From the NCBI GenBank assembly GCA_963693365.1, contig CAVNZM010000002.1, positions 17,050,001 through 17,114,000 of the forward strand: 64,000 nucleotides of DNA, read 5' to 3'. How positions within the stretch are numbered: the first letter of the stretch is position 1; the number at the start of each line of letters is the position of its first letter. Source of the stretch: Amoebidium appalachense. Lineage: Eukaryota; Ichthyosporea. Under the pieces are notes generated by a model. That model had not been told where the DNA came from, made no database searches, and saw nothing but the letters and a program-made list of their open reading frames with translations. Below, one piece after another: positions 1 through 48,784 of the stretch. Position numbers and translations under genes: made by a program.

Positions 1-71
1 GGGGTGGGGGGGTGTTGCGGGCTGTGGGGGTGTGATGCTTGTAGTGGTGTTAGTGGTTTTTTTTTTTTTTT

Positions 72-119
<48 letters not shown>

Positions 120-365
120 CGGGCGGTGGGAATACGGTGATTGTAGTGGTGTCGGTTTTTTTTTTTTTTTTTTTTTTTTGGGGGGGGGGGGGGGAGGGGG
201 GGGGGGGGGGGATGGCAGCATACACCAAAAACATAGCTATGTCGCGTTTCTTCTTCTGGGTCTCTGGGCTGTCATTCAATCTCCACCCCATCATTACACA
301 TTTGCCGATGCATATAACGTTAGAAATTGATCGTTGCACTGGGCACTAATATCAATGTTACCGTT

Positions 366-455
<90 letters not shown>

Positions 456-512
456 GCACACACACACACACACACACACAACCCTCATACCCACCCAATG
501 CATTCACAATAG
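1..512. other. 5' end of window: intron of VPS33
   Basis: Poly-T to poly-G blocks at 57-118 and 156-211, a short unique stretch (212-365), poly-C (367-403), then CA repeat. No exon matching the missing VPS33 N-terminus is visible. It is read as intron because the exon at 513 is preceded by a CAATAG acceptor and is in phase with the rest. Confidence 0.7.
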
Positions 513-13415
<12,903 letters not shown>

Positions 13416-13465
13416 GGTCAGGCGGCAGGCTATTATCTTAAAAAACGATTTTTTTTTTTTTTTTT

Positions 13466-13508
<43 letters not shown>

Positions 13509-14622
13509 CTAATCAGTGTCCTGGAGTTAGGCACCAAATGTGATATATAAATGCATGAATGATGGGTTGAAGATTTAGAATTGCATCAGGTCTTTTGGGT
13601 GGAGATGCCAGAGTTTTTGTGATTGGCGCGGACATATATGATTTAGATTCTAACCTTACTCTTTCCGTGATTATTCGCGTGATTTTACAATCGTACACAA
13701 TCACAAACCACCTCGCACAGACACATGCGAATGAATTGAAATCACAGTATAACGAGTAGGTCAAGGCATTGTATGAGAAGCAACTTCACGTGTAAACTGA
13801 CGTTCATGTGTATGTACATGCGCCATTTTGTTCGTACAAATACATGTGACGGTATGTCGACTCAAAAAAAATAGATCTGCACGTGCATGTTTGTACACGT
13901 GCACGGTTGTGTATTCTCAAGCTCACAAGATGCCCCCCCCCCCCCCCTCCCCGTTTTCTGCAAATTCGTGCTCCCATCTATGTGCATGTGTGGTTTCATG
14001 CCTGCGCGTGTGTGCATCGTATGATGTGGGTGTGTGTGTGTGTATGTACATGCGTGGTGTTCGAATTCTGTAACATGTGTCCTAGGCCTGTACATGTGTA
14101 TGGTGGGGTGTGTGTGCCGACAGGAATGTGCAAACTGTAGAAGGAAGTGAGGGTCCCCCGTGGGGGAGGGAGGGGGGGGGTTGGGAGGGGGGGGGCGGGG
14201 GGAGGGGGGGGGGGGGGGGCAGGGCTTTTACTGGGTCATACTAGCAGGATCAAACTCGGAGGGCACGTGTGATCTCCTTGAGGGATCCAGGCACAACCTG
14301 ATGTTTGATAGTTGTGTGCATGCATCGTCGGCACCAATCCAATTGAGAGGAAGTGAGCTACTATTCTCCACTCGGATGATACGGTACTACCATAAAAAGG
14401 ATTGAGGTTGCCAAGACTAGTACAATCTTATCATGCAATGCCTTATGCATGACACTAATATGGATGGCTGCGCCACATTATGAGCGGTGCTCTTTGAATG
14501 GAGCTGTACATTGCACCTAGGCCTGCACATGAATAATATTAGTTTATGTAACTGTCCGTGCCAGCCAGCCTGAGTGGTGACACCAGCAACTTAGTTCACA
14601 ATCCACCCCACCACATAACAGC
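13416..14622. other. Spacer between convergent VPS33 and DUF1275 genes
   Basis: Contains a poly-T/poly-G block (13449-13508), a stretch of non-repetitive AT-balanced DNA, and G runs at 14160-14220. It must hold the 3' ends of both genes. I see no gene and no confident polyadenylation signal. Confidence 0.6.
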
Positions 14623-20829
<6,207 letters not shown>

Positions 20830-22470
20830 TGTTACGATAGTGTGACTTGTGTGCATACACTAGCGTACCGCCGGGATCTATTCAAGATCCGGATCAATGT
20901 TGTGGACAGTATTCATATTCCTGATTCGTACAGAACATTCTTAGAAGGTGAATGGTGATCTGATTGGTTTATTACCTAGCTTAGTTCCGATTGGATTATG
21001 AGTTACCCAATCATATCTTAGCTCTCTCAGCTACGAAGGTATATAAACCAGAATGACGGGACTCATTCAATCACTAGTCAATAAACATCGATATCAACAA
21101 CCACCGATCACTTCTGTGCTCTACTCTAGTCGAAGAGGGTTCTGCACTCTAAACTGGTTCAAGTCTCAACATGGCCAATTCTTCCGGAAACTTCAAGTCT
21201 CGAGACGGACAGGTCCCTGTCCTCGACGTCAACAACTTCTTCAAGTGGCAGAGGCAATTCTGGCTTCATGCCCAAGGGCGCAAGCTGGAGCAGTGCTTCA
21301 TCACTCCTCCCATTACCGAACACCTGCAGGATTTCAACCTTAGGACGCCTCTCTACTACCTTCATGGGCCATTTTCCGCCCAGGGCAAGCGCTCCTGTAC
21401 CTGCGGGCCTCGCCAGCCTGTCCGGTACTTTAACTGGTGAACCACCACCGCCGCAGCGACCCAACATACTGCCGTCCATTACCCCGTTGCGCCACCCACG
21501 CTCTGCAGTTCGACTGCCACCTGGTGACTCCACTATGGACTCACTTGCACTTCTTCTGGAGCGTACTACACTCAAGGACCCGGAGGAAATTTCCCCGACC
21601 TTTCGCTGCACAACTGTTTGATCGTCCAGGAACCACTTCACATGACGGTAGTGCTACTTCCGATGAGGACGATTTTGAAGATTATGATGCTTCTCACACC
21701 GACCAGGACGACTCCCCCCCTCTCCCAGAGCAAGGAGAGGATGGCGCTACCACTGCTGACACCCAATATCCATCTGCCCCGGCTACTACTGCCCAGGATT
21801 CCGGCAACCAGCCCCCTGCACGCCCTACGCGTGTAGCTAGTACTAGACCAGCCCGCCCACGCCGATCTCCCCGCGACCGCCTCCTCTCGCTCTGCAACCC
21901 TAAGGGGACCCAAGGAGATTATGCGCTACTGCCAAGTGCAAGCCAAGGCATTCACGCTGCTTCAAGCTGCTTGCACCACTGCTGCAGCATGCATGCCTCC
22001 ACGCAATGCCTAATCGAGCGCTGCAACACTGCTTACGAGGCATGGCAGACTTTGATTGCCACATACGGCACTGTTACTGGTCTCTCTCTATTGAACCTAC
22101 GGCGCGAATTTTCCCGCCTCCCGCCCATCCCCGGTGAGTCTATTACAGACACATGCAACCGTGTTGAGGATGCTGCATATCAGCTCGACATGGCCGGCTG
22201 CCCTGTCACCGACGAAGACATCATTCTGGTGATTCTTAACTTGATCCCCCAGGACGACTACAAGGACCAGACTTCGGCCATTATGCAGAGTTATGACCTG
22301 TACGGCATGCACCTATCTCTCCAGCAGATTCGTGGTCTTCTACTCAACCGTGAGCTCAACATTAAGAGTATGAAGGCCTACCGCCGCCCCTACAGCCAAG
22401 ACCGCCGCCCCCAACAGGGTGACCGCTCCGATCGCTCCCGTGACCGCGAGAACATTTCAACACATTGGGG
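20830..22470 (+). mobile_element. Decayed Ty1/copia-like retrotransposon fragment (probable 5' LTR and gag)
   Basis: The region 20830-21160 looks like a 5' LTR: it begins TGTTACG and has a TATA box near 21040. A reading frame then opens at 21171 with gag-like LDVNNFFKWQRQFWLH and breaks at about 21440. Another frame (from about 21437) carries AYEAWQTLIATYGTV, LNLRREFSRLPPIPGES and DEDIILVILNLIP. These fit the copia gag/UBN2 capsid family (Retrotran_gag_2). A basic tail rich in Arg and Asp follows, but no zinc knuckle, protease, integrase or reverse transcriptase is seen. No 3' LTR is visible. The element therefore appears 3'-truncated and frame-disrupted. It runs directly, in the same frame, into the OTU-like sequence downstream. 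LTR limits are guesses. Confidence 0.68.
21040..21047 (+). promoter_or_regulatory. TATA box of the probable LTR
   Basis: The motif TATATAAA stands about 125 bases before the gag-like ATG at 21171, in otherwise non-repetitive sequence. The placement fits a retrotransposon LTR promoter. No experimental start site is known. Confidence 0.4.
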
Positions 22471-24602
22471 TTTACAGCTAATATGGAGCCTATACATAGA
22501 GGCGATTGGACGGCTACGCGAACTAATGATAAACGAATGGCGGTGAAATCTAGCAGAATACCAAGGATTCCTTTCAAGGGTGACCCTCGCATACGTAGCT
22601 GATGATTTCTGTTGTCCTCGGCGCGCCCATTTTGCTTCTGCAGCCGGTGACGCGATGGTGCTGGGCTTAGCCAACGCACTCCGCATACCAATAACCATTT
22701 TTAGCACGATTGCCAATCACGGTGTAGTTGCGGTCACTCCATGGACCCACCGTCATCGAACCCAACATTGCCATACCCGTATCCCTAACGGTGCAGCAGA
22801 TCATTCCTCAGTGGTAATACCTCGCCTGTCGCATGCGAACAAAATCTCGGACAACAACCAAGCACAGACATCACACTCAGTTGACACGGGAAACTCGACG
22901 GAGTTGGCGTCTAACGCTAACACAACTGACACGTTCGGTGGGTTGCCCGCCAAGGGCTGCAGCTGTAATAGAAACAGTAAGGATAGAACGCGTTTTTTTG
23001 GTGGTTTTAAGAACGGTGGGGGAAAAGTGCAGGCATACGATGGGCATGAGCGTTGCATATGCGCAAAGAACAAGCGGCCATGCACCCAGGCATGCAGGTG
23101 TGAGAATTGTGGCAACAGGTGAGCCGTATGATATGCATTTGCTACTTTTCTTCTTTTGCATCCTCTATTTGCCCACACTTCGTACTTTATAATCGAAACC
23201 TTAACTTGGCCAAATCCAGGTATTTCTGCTTGTCCCTCTCTTTATCCCCCCCCCCCCCCCCCCCCCCTTTCCCCCCTCCCCTCCCCCCCCCCCCCCCCCC
23301 CCCCCGGAGGGGAAAGAAAAGCCCCCTCTCCCAATCCCCTCCCCCTCCTGTATCCGTCGTTTCATGATGTCTAACCCCCCCCCCCCTCCCCCCCACCTTC
23401 CCCACTGCTCACCACCTGCACACCCGCACACCATACACAAACTTAAACACACACACGCATGCACGTGTGCACGCACATACAGAGCCCCCCCCCCACCCCC
23501 CACCCCCCCACACACACACAATGCATCCGCGCATCATGGTCCATGCATACACGTGTGTGTATAGATGCACAGGTGCACGAATCCACGCACGCACGCACGC
23601 ACAGAGCACGTGTGCGCGCGCGCACACAAACACACATGTGTACACGTGCGTGCGCATTCACACGCACACACAAACGCACATACAAATGCAGTCATGGACA
23701 GCGGCCAGAGCCAAACCGTCCAGGTCGCCCGTCTACCATGCAGCTGCATTTATCCGGCGAAGGGGGGAACCTTTCCCTGAGAAGTGGTGATGGGTCCAAC
23801 ACCACCCATACGGCCAACACAACAGCCACCAGGGACAAGGCCACTGCCACGGTTCCAACGCAAAGGCGGCGCGCACGATTCACGCAAACACGAACCACAG
23901 ATCAGAATGGTTTGGAGTATTATGTGTCTGTGGGCGAGGAGGTACGTTCGGGTCGATGGTCGGATGCGGAGACCGCGTTGGTTGAAAGTATTGTTATTTC
24001 GCTTGCGGAACAAAAGTTGCCGGCAACAGAGGAGGACGTATTTGCACATTACCATGCATGCACCATTGGAGGGCAACGAGGAGGGTGTGGGGCTGGATGC
24101 CATCCTTTCCAAAACATTGAAACAAATCAAGTCAAAAATGGAACACATTGAGAAGGAAAGACGTTTGCGTAGTCAGGTGGCCGCCGAGGTGAGGGAGGAA
24201 ATCACGAGGGCTAAGGAAGCCGATGCTAGGACAGTTACGGAGAAAGCAAGCGAGAGAGCACGAAACAAGAAACGTGGGCTGAAGTCACAGAGTAATTCAC
24301 AGACTGCCCCGTCAAAGAAGGCCAAGCCCAGCGGCCTTTCACGTGCAAGCACCAACACAGGTGTTGCCCCTCAGGAGCATGATCCCACCAGTTCGTCAAC
24401 CGATTCGGCGGATGAATTCCGAAGCACCCAACAGTCTGGGGTGATTCCCCCTAGCCAGCACCCGCACCATCCGCAAGCGTTCCACCCCAGTTATTATCAC
24501 ACATACCCGAGCACGATAGCCAGTGCACAATGTAGCGTCTGTCAACTGACTTTAGCAATCCCTCCCCATCTGTGTCATACTTACATGCAATGCTGTAGGT
24601 GA
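22471..24602 (+). pseudogene. Damaged gene for OTU-like, cysteine-rich protein with SANT-like segment
   Basis: The frame continues from the gag fragment. After YIEAIGRLRELMINEWR comes an in-frame TGA at 22544-22546, then NLAEYQGFLSR and GDAMVLGLANALRIPITIFS, which resembles the C-terminal half of OTU cysteine-protease domains. A cysteine cluster (KGCSC...RCICAKNKRPC...CRCENCGN) follows. An intron (23119-23691, gtgagc to aatgcag) is spliced in phase. The second exon has SGRWSDAETALVESIV, like a SANT/Myb helix. The frame then slips by one base between about 24045 and 24075, and the other frame continues with LDAILSKTLKQIKSKMEHI and a Lys/Ser-rich tail to TAG-type termination near 24602. From memory, this order (OTU, Cys-rich, helical C-terminus) recurs in repetitive genes of invertebrates. 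The N-terminal catalytic Asp/Cys part is missing. I infer a degraded mobile or domesticated gene; sequencing error at the frameshift is possible. Confidence 0.5.
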
Positions 24603-25209
24603 AAGGCCATGTTGTATGCTCTGATCACCGCTTTTGGCATCCGCCTGCTCAGTTTTAGTGTCACGGATAATAGGTGGAAGTGAGCCAATCCCTCCACGTA
24701 GTTTTTTATTTTTCTAATTGTTATTGTGGCTGCCAGCTGCTTTCGGGTCAGGTGGCAAACGTAGGGCATGTCTAGTAGGTTCGATTAGTATGGGATTTGG
24801 CATCATGATGCCAAGTTAATACTTAAGAATCAGTTTGTTAGGTGTTAGTTGTAACATTTAACTTCCAGTAATGTTCAGCATGCATATGTCATAGTGGTAG
24901 TTTATGATTGTAATGTTACTTACAGTTTAACTGTAATGTCACGGTGTATGTAGAGTATGCTGTCACATTCAATGCACACACACACGGCACACACACACGA
25001 ACATGCACACACGCAACCACATATGCATACACGTCAAGCACACACTACATCCATGCATGCGACGACATTCGCCTTTTTCATACCTATGATATCATTACGT
25101 AGTCAAAATACCATAATAATAATGTGTAGAAGTGATTGCAGGTCACTTTCACATGCTGCAGCTGTTTTATTAATAATGACACTAATGGCAAGCACACTGC
25201 AGACTCGGA

Positions 25210-25254
<45 letters not shown>

Positions 25255-26383
25255 CCCCCTCGAAATTTTCGTTTGCGGTCGTTTCCCCCTCGAAATTTTC
25301 GTTTTGGGGGGGGGGGGGGGGAGCTTGGGAAACGAGGGTGTAACCACCATGCACAAGGGAAAGAATCTTCTTCTTCCCATGCTGCAGACCACAGTGCCAG
25401 TTCGTCGAAGCTCCAAACGCCCCAATCCGATAAACCATATGCATTACAAACAGCATATGTCCCTGTGACAAGCCCTTCGAAGGCTGCAAGAATGCATGTG
25501 CGCGTGCACGTATCCAACACACGCATATTCTCTCGGAGCCAGCATAAAGATAAGAGGAGAAGAGGCGCACACTGTGCAGGCTCACGGCCCGGTGGGGATG
25601 ACACGTAGTTTCTCACGCAACGCACTTGAGTCACTTCAAGGTGGTCGCCTGTGATTGGTCAGAATTAATGTTTTGTGATTGGTAGGATGCGCACCTCACA
25701 GCGATTGGGTGAATGGGCATCGTGGAAAGATAGTTGAATATCGAAAAATAAAACTCTGGCAACGGTTTAGGGTTCAGTGGGTAACTATGTAATGTCTGTA
25801 TGGGGCTACTAGCTAGCTATAGAATAGGACAAGCCTTGTCGTTGACAAATTAGTGTTGGGGTATCAGTGTCGCGCCTGCGGGGACCGCGCGTTTAGCCAG
25901 TTTGTCTGCTTTATCCCGGCAGAAAATTGTTTCAGCTTTTGCATATACGGCCGTGAACTTGGAGACAGATGGTACTTGCACCAGAGTTGGTGCTTGCACC
26001 ATACCTAGAGTTGGATGTGATTTTCACTTGCCCACAAATTTTTACGTGACAGAGCCACACGGGCCCACCAGAGTAATTGGCCCACTTTATATTTCTGGGC
26101 AGAGGCGTGACATATGTTTTAAACACACCTATGGTGTTCATGCTTTCGGAGGTGCCTAAAGTAGTATAACCGTGCGTGCGCCGTAGGAGAGTGAATGGAT
26201 CTCAAGAGAGCAAAGAGCAAAGAGACCTCCATCCCAAGTCATGCAATCAATACCGTGAAGCCTGTTGGATCCCTTCCAAAAAAAAAGATTCAAACATCTT
26301 GCTCCTAAGCCACCACTTTCACTTCTTTTGCCCCTCCCCTCGAGATCTCCCCTCCTATTTCGGTCCCACCACATAACATAACC
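24603..26383. other. Spacer upstream of RhoGEF-LIM, with inverted CCAAT cluster
   Basis: Includes a 41-nt poly-C run (25211-25251), two copies of CTCGAAATTTTCGTTT (25258, 25289), and three inverted CCAAT boxes (ATTGG at 25654, 25678, 25704). A frame at 25902-26159 is open but unrecognised. The 5' UTR and promoter of the RhoGEF-LIM gene probably lie near the end. Confidence 0.5.
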
Positions 26384-37104
<10,721 letters not shown>

Positions 37105-37389
37105 ATGCATAATGGGGGTTTTCATGGGTGGTGGCTGGGGGGCTTTTGGATTTATTTGTGTGCTATCTGTGGCAATGTTTTTAGGCTTATGTTTTCGTTT
37201 TCTTGTTAAAGGTCATTACAGAATTCGGCCAACTTTTGTTGATGTGGTTTTTTGATGTGGTGGCTTGTCACGGATTACGACCACTAATACCATGCTCTGT
37301 GTCTATATTAGGCTGTATCGTTAATTTTAATGGGGTTTTTTTGCTGTAGGTCGTAAGGTTGTACATATGGTGATTGTGCCACTTGTTGA

Positions 37390-37390
<1 letters not shown>

Positions 37391-37453
<63 letters not shown>
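37391..37453 (+). repeat. 63-nt poly-C tract
   Basis: Uninterrupted run of C followed by a short CA repeat, about 290 bases after the RhoGEF-LIM stop codon. This is the longest homopolymer I counted in the window. Confidence 0.95.
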
Positions 37454-37467
<14 letters not shown>

Positions 37468-37888
37468 ACACACCTCCCTTTAACCAAATCGTTATGGCAA
37501 TAACTGAAATTAGTTCACATTTTAAAACGGAAGAACATTTTTAACTGCGGCTGAGCTGTTATGTAATATTATTTTTATTGTTATCTGAAATATGCCATGA
37601 GTTTCAAGTAGGTGAAGGAATGGTCGGAACGGACTGCATGTGATGTAAGGTTCATAGCTATAAACGTAAGTCTGTAAGTCTGATAGTAATATGTAGCTAG
37701 ACGCTGCTTATTTCATCATAGATCGAGGTATTCTGACGTTCGTGTGTAGTAAGATCTCTGTAGTTCGCTGAGTTATTATAGTACGAAGTTCTCATGGTGT
37801 GTACACACAGTAGGATATGTGTTGATTGATGATAAATTTCAGAAGTCACGAGTACTTTTGCCGTCTATACGTACGTACCCTTAGCCAG

Positions 37889-37949
<61 letters not shown>
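37889..37949 (+). repeat. 61-nt poly-C tract
   Basis: Uninterrupted C run followed by ACC trinucleotides, in the spacer between the RhoGEF-LIM and IDH genes. Confidence 0.95.
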
Positions 37950-38653
37950 ACCCACCACCACCACCACCACACGCACCATGGCCATGGACTTGCTCTACTC
38001 AAATCCCTCCCGACGACCGATGACATGCACTTGCATCTGAATGCATTCAATACTAGGCACAGCCACACGTGCACCGTACTGGTGCACACGCACACTGTAC
38101 ACACGCACACGCACACATGCATGTATACACACGCGCACGCGCGCATGTGCGACAACACATTGATCCCTATACACACCCAATCGGGTTCCACACATGCATT
38201 TCGAAAGGAGACACAGCATAGAATATTGCATGCCGCATGCACATGTGTGACACGCCGGGTGCACGCACATGTCACTGCGTTCCATCACCTGCAGCCACCC
38301 CCAGTGGACGATCCCCCCCCCCTCCCCCTACGGAGATATCCCGCGGGACTTGAGTGGAGGCCCCCTGCATCACGATACAGACACGCCATACACACTCACA
38401 CGCACACTGTAACACACACTGTATGCATATTCGGAAGCCAACGAAAGCATCTTATGTAATAATGGAGAATTCCACACATTCTTCTCGGACTTGCAGCTGC
38501 ACTGAATATAGCAAAGATCTAGAACGAAGTTCTATGGTGGCAACTTACAGCCTAACAAATTGTATTAGTTAGTTCATTTATGGAGCATTGTTTCCTCTGC
38601 AATATCATGTATGATACATTTCTATGCTGCAGTCCCTCAACGATTTTAATTAG

Positions 38654-38684
<31 letters not shown>

Positions 38685-39339
38685 TTGCCCCCTTGTGGAC
38701 ATCGTCTTTCACACGAAGGTGGAGTGCTATGTATGATTATTTAACAGCGACAGACATAGGCGAGTGGGCAACCAGGGAGCAATTGGGAGAGTACTTTTCA
38801 TTCCCCCCCCCCCCCCCCCCCCCCCCCACCACCACCACCACCACCACCACAGGGGCCCAAAACACACACACACAATAATTGGCCGAATGGTTTCGAAAGC
38901 CTCTCGCGCAGTTCTTAAGTTTCAATTGACTCCCTCTTTGGCACGACACGTCTCAGACACTTGATTGTGTGTGGTTTGAGTGTGGGGGCAACCGTGGGGG
39001 GTGGGGGGTCCCGGAGGGATGAATTTGAAGGGAGATATGATGATACATATGCTGGACCTTGCCTAGGCGTGTTCAGGTGGGAATTTCAGCTAATATTAGT
39101 CGGTACCCAGAGGGCACTGTTTGTTTTCATGTTCCCTTTCCCTTTCTTTCTTTTGTTTTTGATTAGAGTAAAAGCGGCTTCCTTTCTTCGTTCTTTTTTT
39201 CCCCCTCCCTCTCTCTCTTTTCTTTTGTTTTCTCTTCTTCCGTTTTTCTTTTCTTCTCTCTCTCTCTCTCTCTCTCTCTCTTTTGCAGGGGGGGGGGGGG
39301 GGGGGGGGGGGTGGAGGAGGGGGAGATGTGTTACAAAGA

Positions 39340-39747
39340 ACGAAGTACGCAAAAAGTCGCAGGGAGGGTACACGTGCCCATGTTACAGTGTGTGCTTAGT
39401 GTTTATTGAACAATATGATAGTGGTTACTACGATAGTGGTTACTACGTCACGTGGGACCAGGTTGGGGTGCATACTGGCGTCCACCAAGCATCATTGAGG
39501 CCAAATTGGCCAGAAGTGCTTTCAAAACCTCTACCCCTGAATATAGTGAGCTCCGTGGGCTTCCTGCAAGAAGTAAGCATGACTGGAACAATCCGTCAGG
39601 ACCTAGATGACTTGTGGGGACGGTGCAAAATCCGTAAGCGCCAACTTACAAGAGGAGGGTCAAGTGAGCAGACAGAAAGACTTTGGTTGGATCACCGGTG
39701 CTTAGAAGGGCAGGTAAGTTATGCAACAGCCGGAAAAAGAAAGATTT
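39340..39747 (+). CDS. Unrecognised open segment with exon-like composition
   Basis: A frame runs open from about 38961 to TAG near 39747. The part after the G run reads QGGYTCPCYSVCLVF, SGYYDSGYYVTWDQVG, LRPNWPEVLSKPLPLNIV and DLDDLWGRCKIRKRQL and has balanced composition. A good donor (GTAAGTTA) occurs at 39714 after the CLEGQ codons. I recognise no family. It may be a chance ORF or part of an unknown gene; the upstream half crosses CT- and G-rich tracts and is unlikely to be coding. Confidence 0.25.
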
Positions 39748-39749
39748 AG

Positions 39750-41203
39750 GTAACGCGGAATCCTGTCTACAAGGGGTTGGCGCCTTGGGTAGTAAAAAAT
39801 ATGAAAAACTTTCCTCTAGTTGACAATAGGTCTAACAACTGCAGACACACTTCGTTTCAGGGATAAAGCAGTCTGGGCAATAATATGAAGCACATTGCTG
39901 CTTTTTCTGCTTAGTTTTGGTTAATAACAAGACAACAGGCAAAGTCCATAGTGCCCATCAAAAAGCAGCAGAGTTAGGCCCAGCTCGATTTTTGGGAGAA
40001 ATAGCATATCGTCATAAATGAAAAAAAAAAGAGCCGTGTCCCTTGGAATGCCACGTTTCTATAGCTAACAATGGAGCTGGACACAAGGTCATCGATGCCT
40101 CACCATTTGCGCCTACCTAGTCAGTAGTCCAACACCGTCAACCTTCTGTCGTATCCAGAGTACAAGGAGCACGGGATACACTGTGCTACATAGGCTCTGA
40201 GTCAGTCAGACACTCAAAACGCAAAGCAGAAAGGGAAGGATAAAAGTGCGCACCGTATGGATTCGTCTACTCAGCATGGTGTGACTAGCTGGTGTGACTC
40301 GGGTAGTGAGGGCGATTTTGGCATATTGGATTGTTTTGGCCGTGTTTTGGAAGAAGCAGGCCGGGGCTTGTGCGGTGAACGATTGGAAAAATCATGCACA
40401 TGAATAGGCACTTTGCTGATTGGTGCGTGCATTACCAGCTTTTGATTGGCCGTAGAGCCGCCAGGGCAGGTGGCCTGAACAGGTGAGAAAGATGGCTTCA
40501 TGTTGCAGTCAGAAGAATGGAATTATCGGATCATTTCGTGTTTATTTGAAGATGTATCAACAACAGTATATCTATACAGAGATAGTTTTACCTAGGTTGG
40601 TCCTCTTTAGTTAGAGAAAAGTTCGAGTATATGTCAGAAAAAAGTGATCACTAAATACCAACACGAGGATCGAGCTGATTGGACCTCTTAGTTCTGCAGT
40701 GGCGTTAGCCTCAGTATCTAAAAATTATTAGATTGGATGTATCTTTAACGTTTTTTAGGAAACTATAACAATTGGTTTAGCATATCTCTAGGCTCATACA
40801 ATCACGCGCTATAAGGTAGGCTTTTCGACTGCTTTTCCTTTTTGGGTACGTACCCAATAGCTTTCGACCTGTAATAGGCTATGTTTTTTTATTTGCATTT
40901 ACCATACGAAAAAAGTTGCTATATTAGTAAGCTTATTAAGTTTAGCTATTCTACAGCAAACATAAACACAAATATTGATAACTACTCTCAGAATCAGAAA
41001 CTTAAGTGTTAACTGCAACTGCAGCACAAAACCCTTACCAAGTCCACTGATCTGAAAGAATTTGCCGCGCTCTACCCATATCCAATCTGCGTGGGGGGCA
41101 AAGCAAATAAATTCTCCTCGCCACGCCTGCACGCGTTCAGTCCCCACCAGTCCACACACAGCATCACCGTTTTGTTCACTTCCTTTGGAAGATTCTTAAA
41201 ACA
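39750..41203. other. Gene-free spacer upstream of IDH
   Basis: Mostly non-repetitive, AT-balanced sequence with no low-complexity tracts, unlike the rest of the window. No TATA box is evident before the IDH start. A minus-strand frame at 40271-40501 is open but not recognised. Confidence 0.5.
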
Positions 41204-46724
<5,521 letters not shown>

Positions 46725-47047
46725 ACAGCAGCTGCCCAGGTGTTGGTAAAGGAACATAGTTTCAGCATATAGAATCCCACTGCCCTAAGCATGCGGCAGG
46801 GATATAGTTCTAGTTTATCGAGTGGAAGTTCTTAGGCATGTATGGTTTCGGAGCTTCCATTTATGGTTAATGGGGCTTGTTTGTGAATGGCGGTTGCCGT
46901 GGGCGGACTGTGTCCCTAAGTAAGCGTCGGTATGAGCTTGTTGAATGCCATATTATGATGCACATGTTTCCGGATTTAGGCACTACCCGAGGCTTTATGG
47001 TAAATGTTTTTCTTAGCCAGGGCTATCGGTATGGTGCATAGGTCCAC

Positions 47048-47053
47048 AATAAA
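47048..47053 (+). terminator. Candidate polyadenylation signal of the IDH gene
   Basis: AATAAA occurs about 325 bases after the IDH stop codon in non-repetitive DNA. It is the first such hexamer I noticed downstream. Its use is unproven. Confidence 0.3.
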
Positions 47054-47664
47054 GAGTCCAGCTGGTGTCTATTTAGACATTGGTGGGCTGCAAACGATAG
47101 ACGTCTGCATGCAGCAGCCCCAATTGCAAGGCCTTCAGCTGTGTGTGTACACCTGTGCGGCCAGGGGGGGAGGGGGCAATGGCCAGCCCACCAGCCACTT
47201 GCCCGGCCAGTATGGGCCTTAGCCTCTATAGCTCGCAAATCGATCGGTCCAAAATCCCCCCTTTTTGAGCGATCGTGGTAGGAGAATGGAGCATGATATT
47301 CGGGAAATTTCAACGTGGAAAGGGAGCTTATGATGTGCACTTCAAAGGTGCCTGGTTACTTTTTTTCTCTGACAGCAAAAACATGGTGAAAATTTGTGTT
47401 GAAAATTAAATTTTTCATATGTAGGCCAAAATTGGCCGCTCAACCGTAACACATAGAAGGAGGGGTATTAGTAGACCCATCAATATGGGGTGCAAAATGC
47501 TCAGCTCGCCAAGCCAAGGTCAGTCTCCGGAATCAGATTTTCAAAAAAGTTTTCCGTTCTCGAGATATTCACACTTTTCCGATCGGACCCCCCCAGCTTG
47601 AACCCACACCATGAAATTTAGTTTGCGACCACTTAGGTGCATCATGTGACCGTGCACTACGGCC

Positions 47665-48423
<759 letters not shown>

Positions 48424-48784
48424 GTTTGTGCACGCGTCAGCTGGGCTGCACGCAAAATGATAGCTGAACTGTAACAGATGTGCAAAGGGACATACAGGTG
48501 CAATGCGTTTGGAAACGTTTATTGTTACATGTTTTGCATGTAATCAGCAAGTCACCCCCCTCCTCACTCCCCCTTCCCCACTACGTCTATTTTACATACA
48601 AACACATGCGGCTTCGCTCGTGCGTGGTGTGTGTGGAACGTGTTAGGCAGGCCACATGCATACTCGTGTGGGACATACACAGACACCTCAGAGGCCCCCC
48701 TCGACAAACGGTGAGCAAACACACACAGACACACTCTTCGCACCACGGCCCTCTGAAAAAAAGACTTTGCACCCAGCTTGAACA

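Larger units (their letters stand above)
37105..38960. other. Spacer after RhoGEF-LIM
   Basis: Holds the two longest poly-C tracts, AC-rich sequence at 38070-38420, a further poly-C (38655-38684) and an ACC array (38827-38850). Otherwise non-repetitive and gene-free as far as I can see. Confidence 0.5.

Noticed and set aside
22544-22546. In-frame TGA as evidence of TGA recoding in this organism
   Set aside because: The gene is otherwise damaged (missing N-terminus, frameshift), and no other confident gene has an internal TGA.
40271-40501. Minus-strand 76-residue ORF upstream of IDH
   Set aside because: Pro/Ser/Lys-rich with no family resemblance and no splice partners seen.
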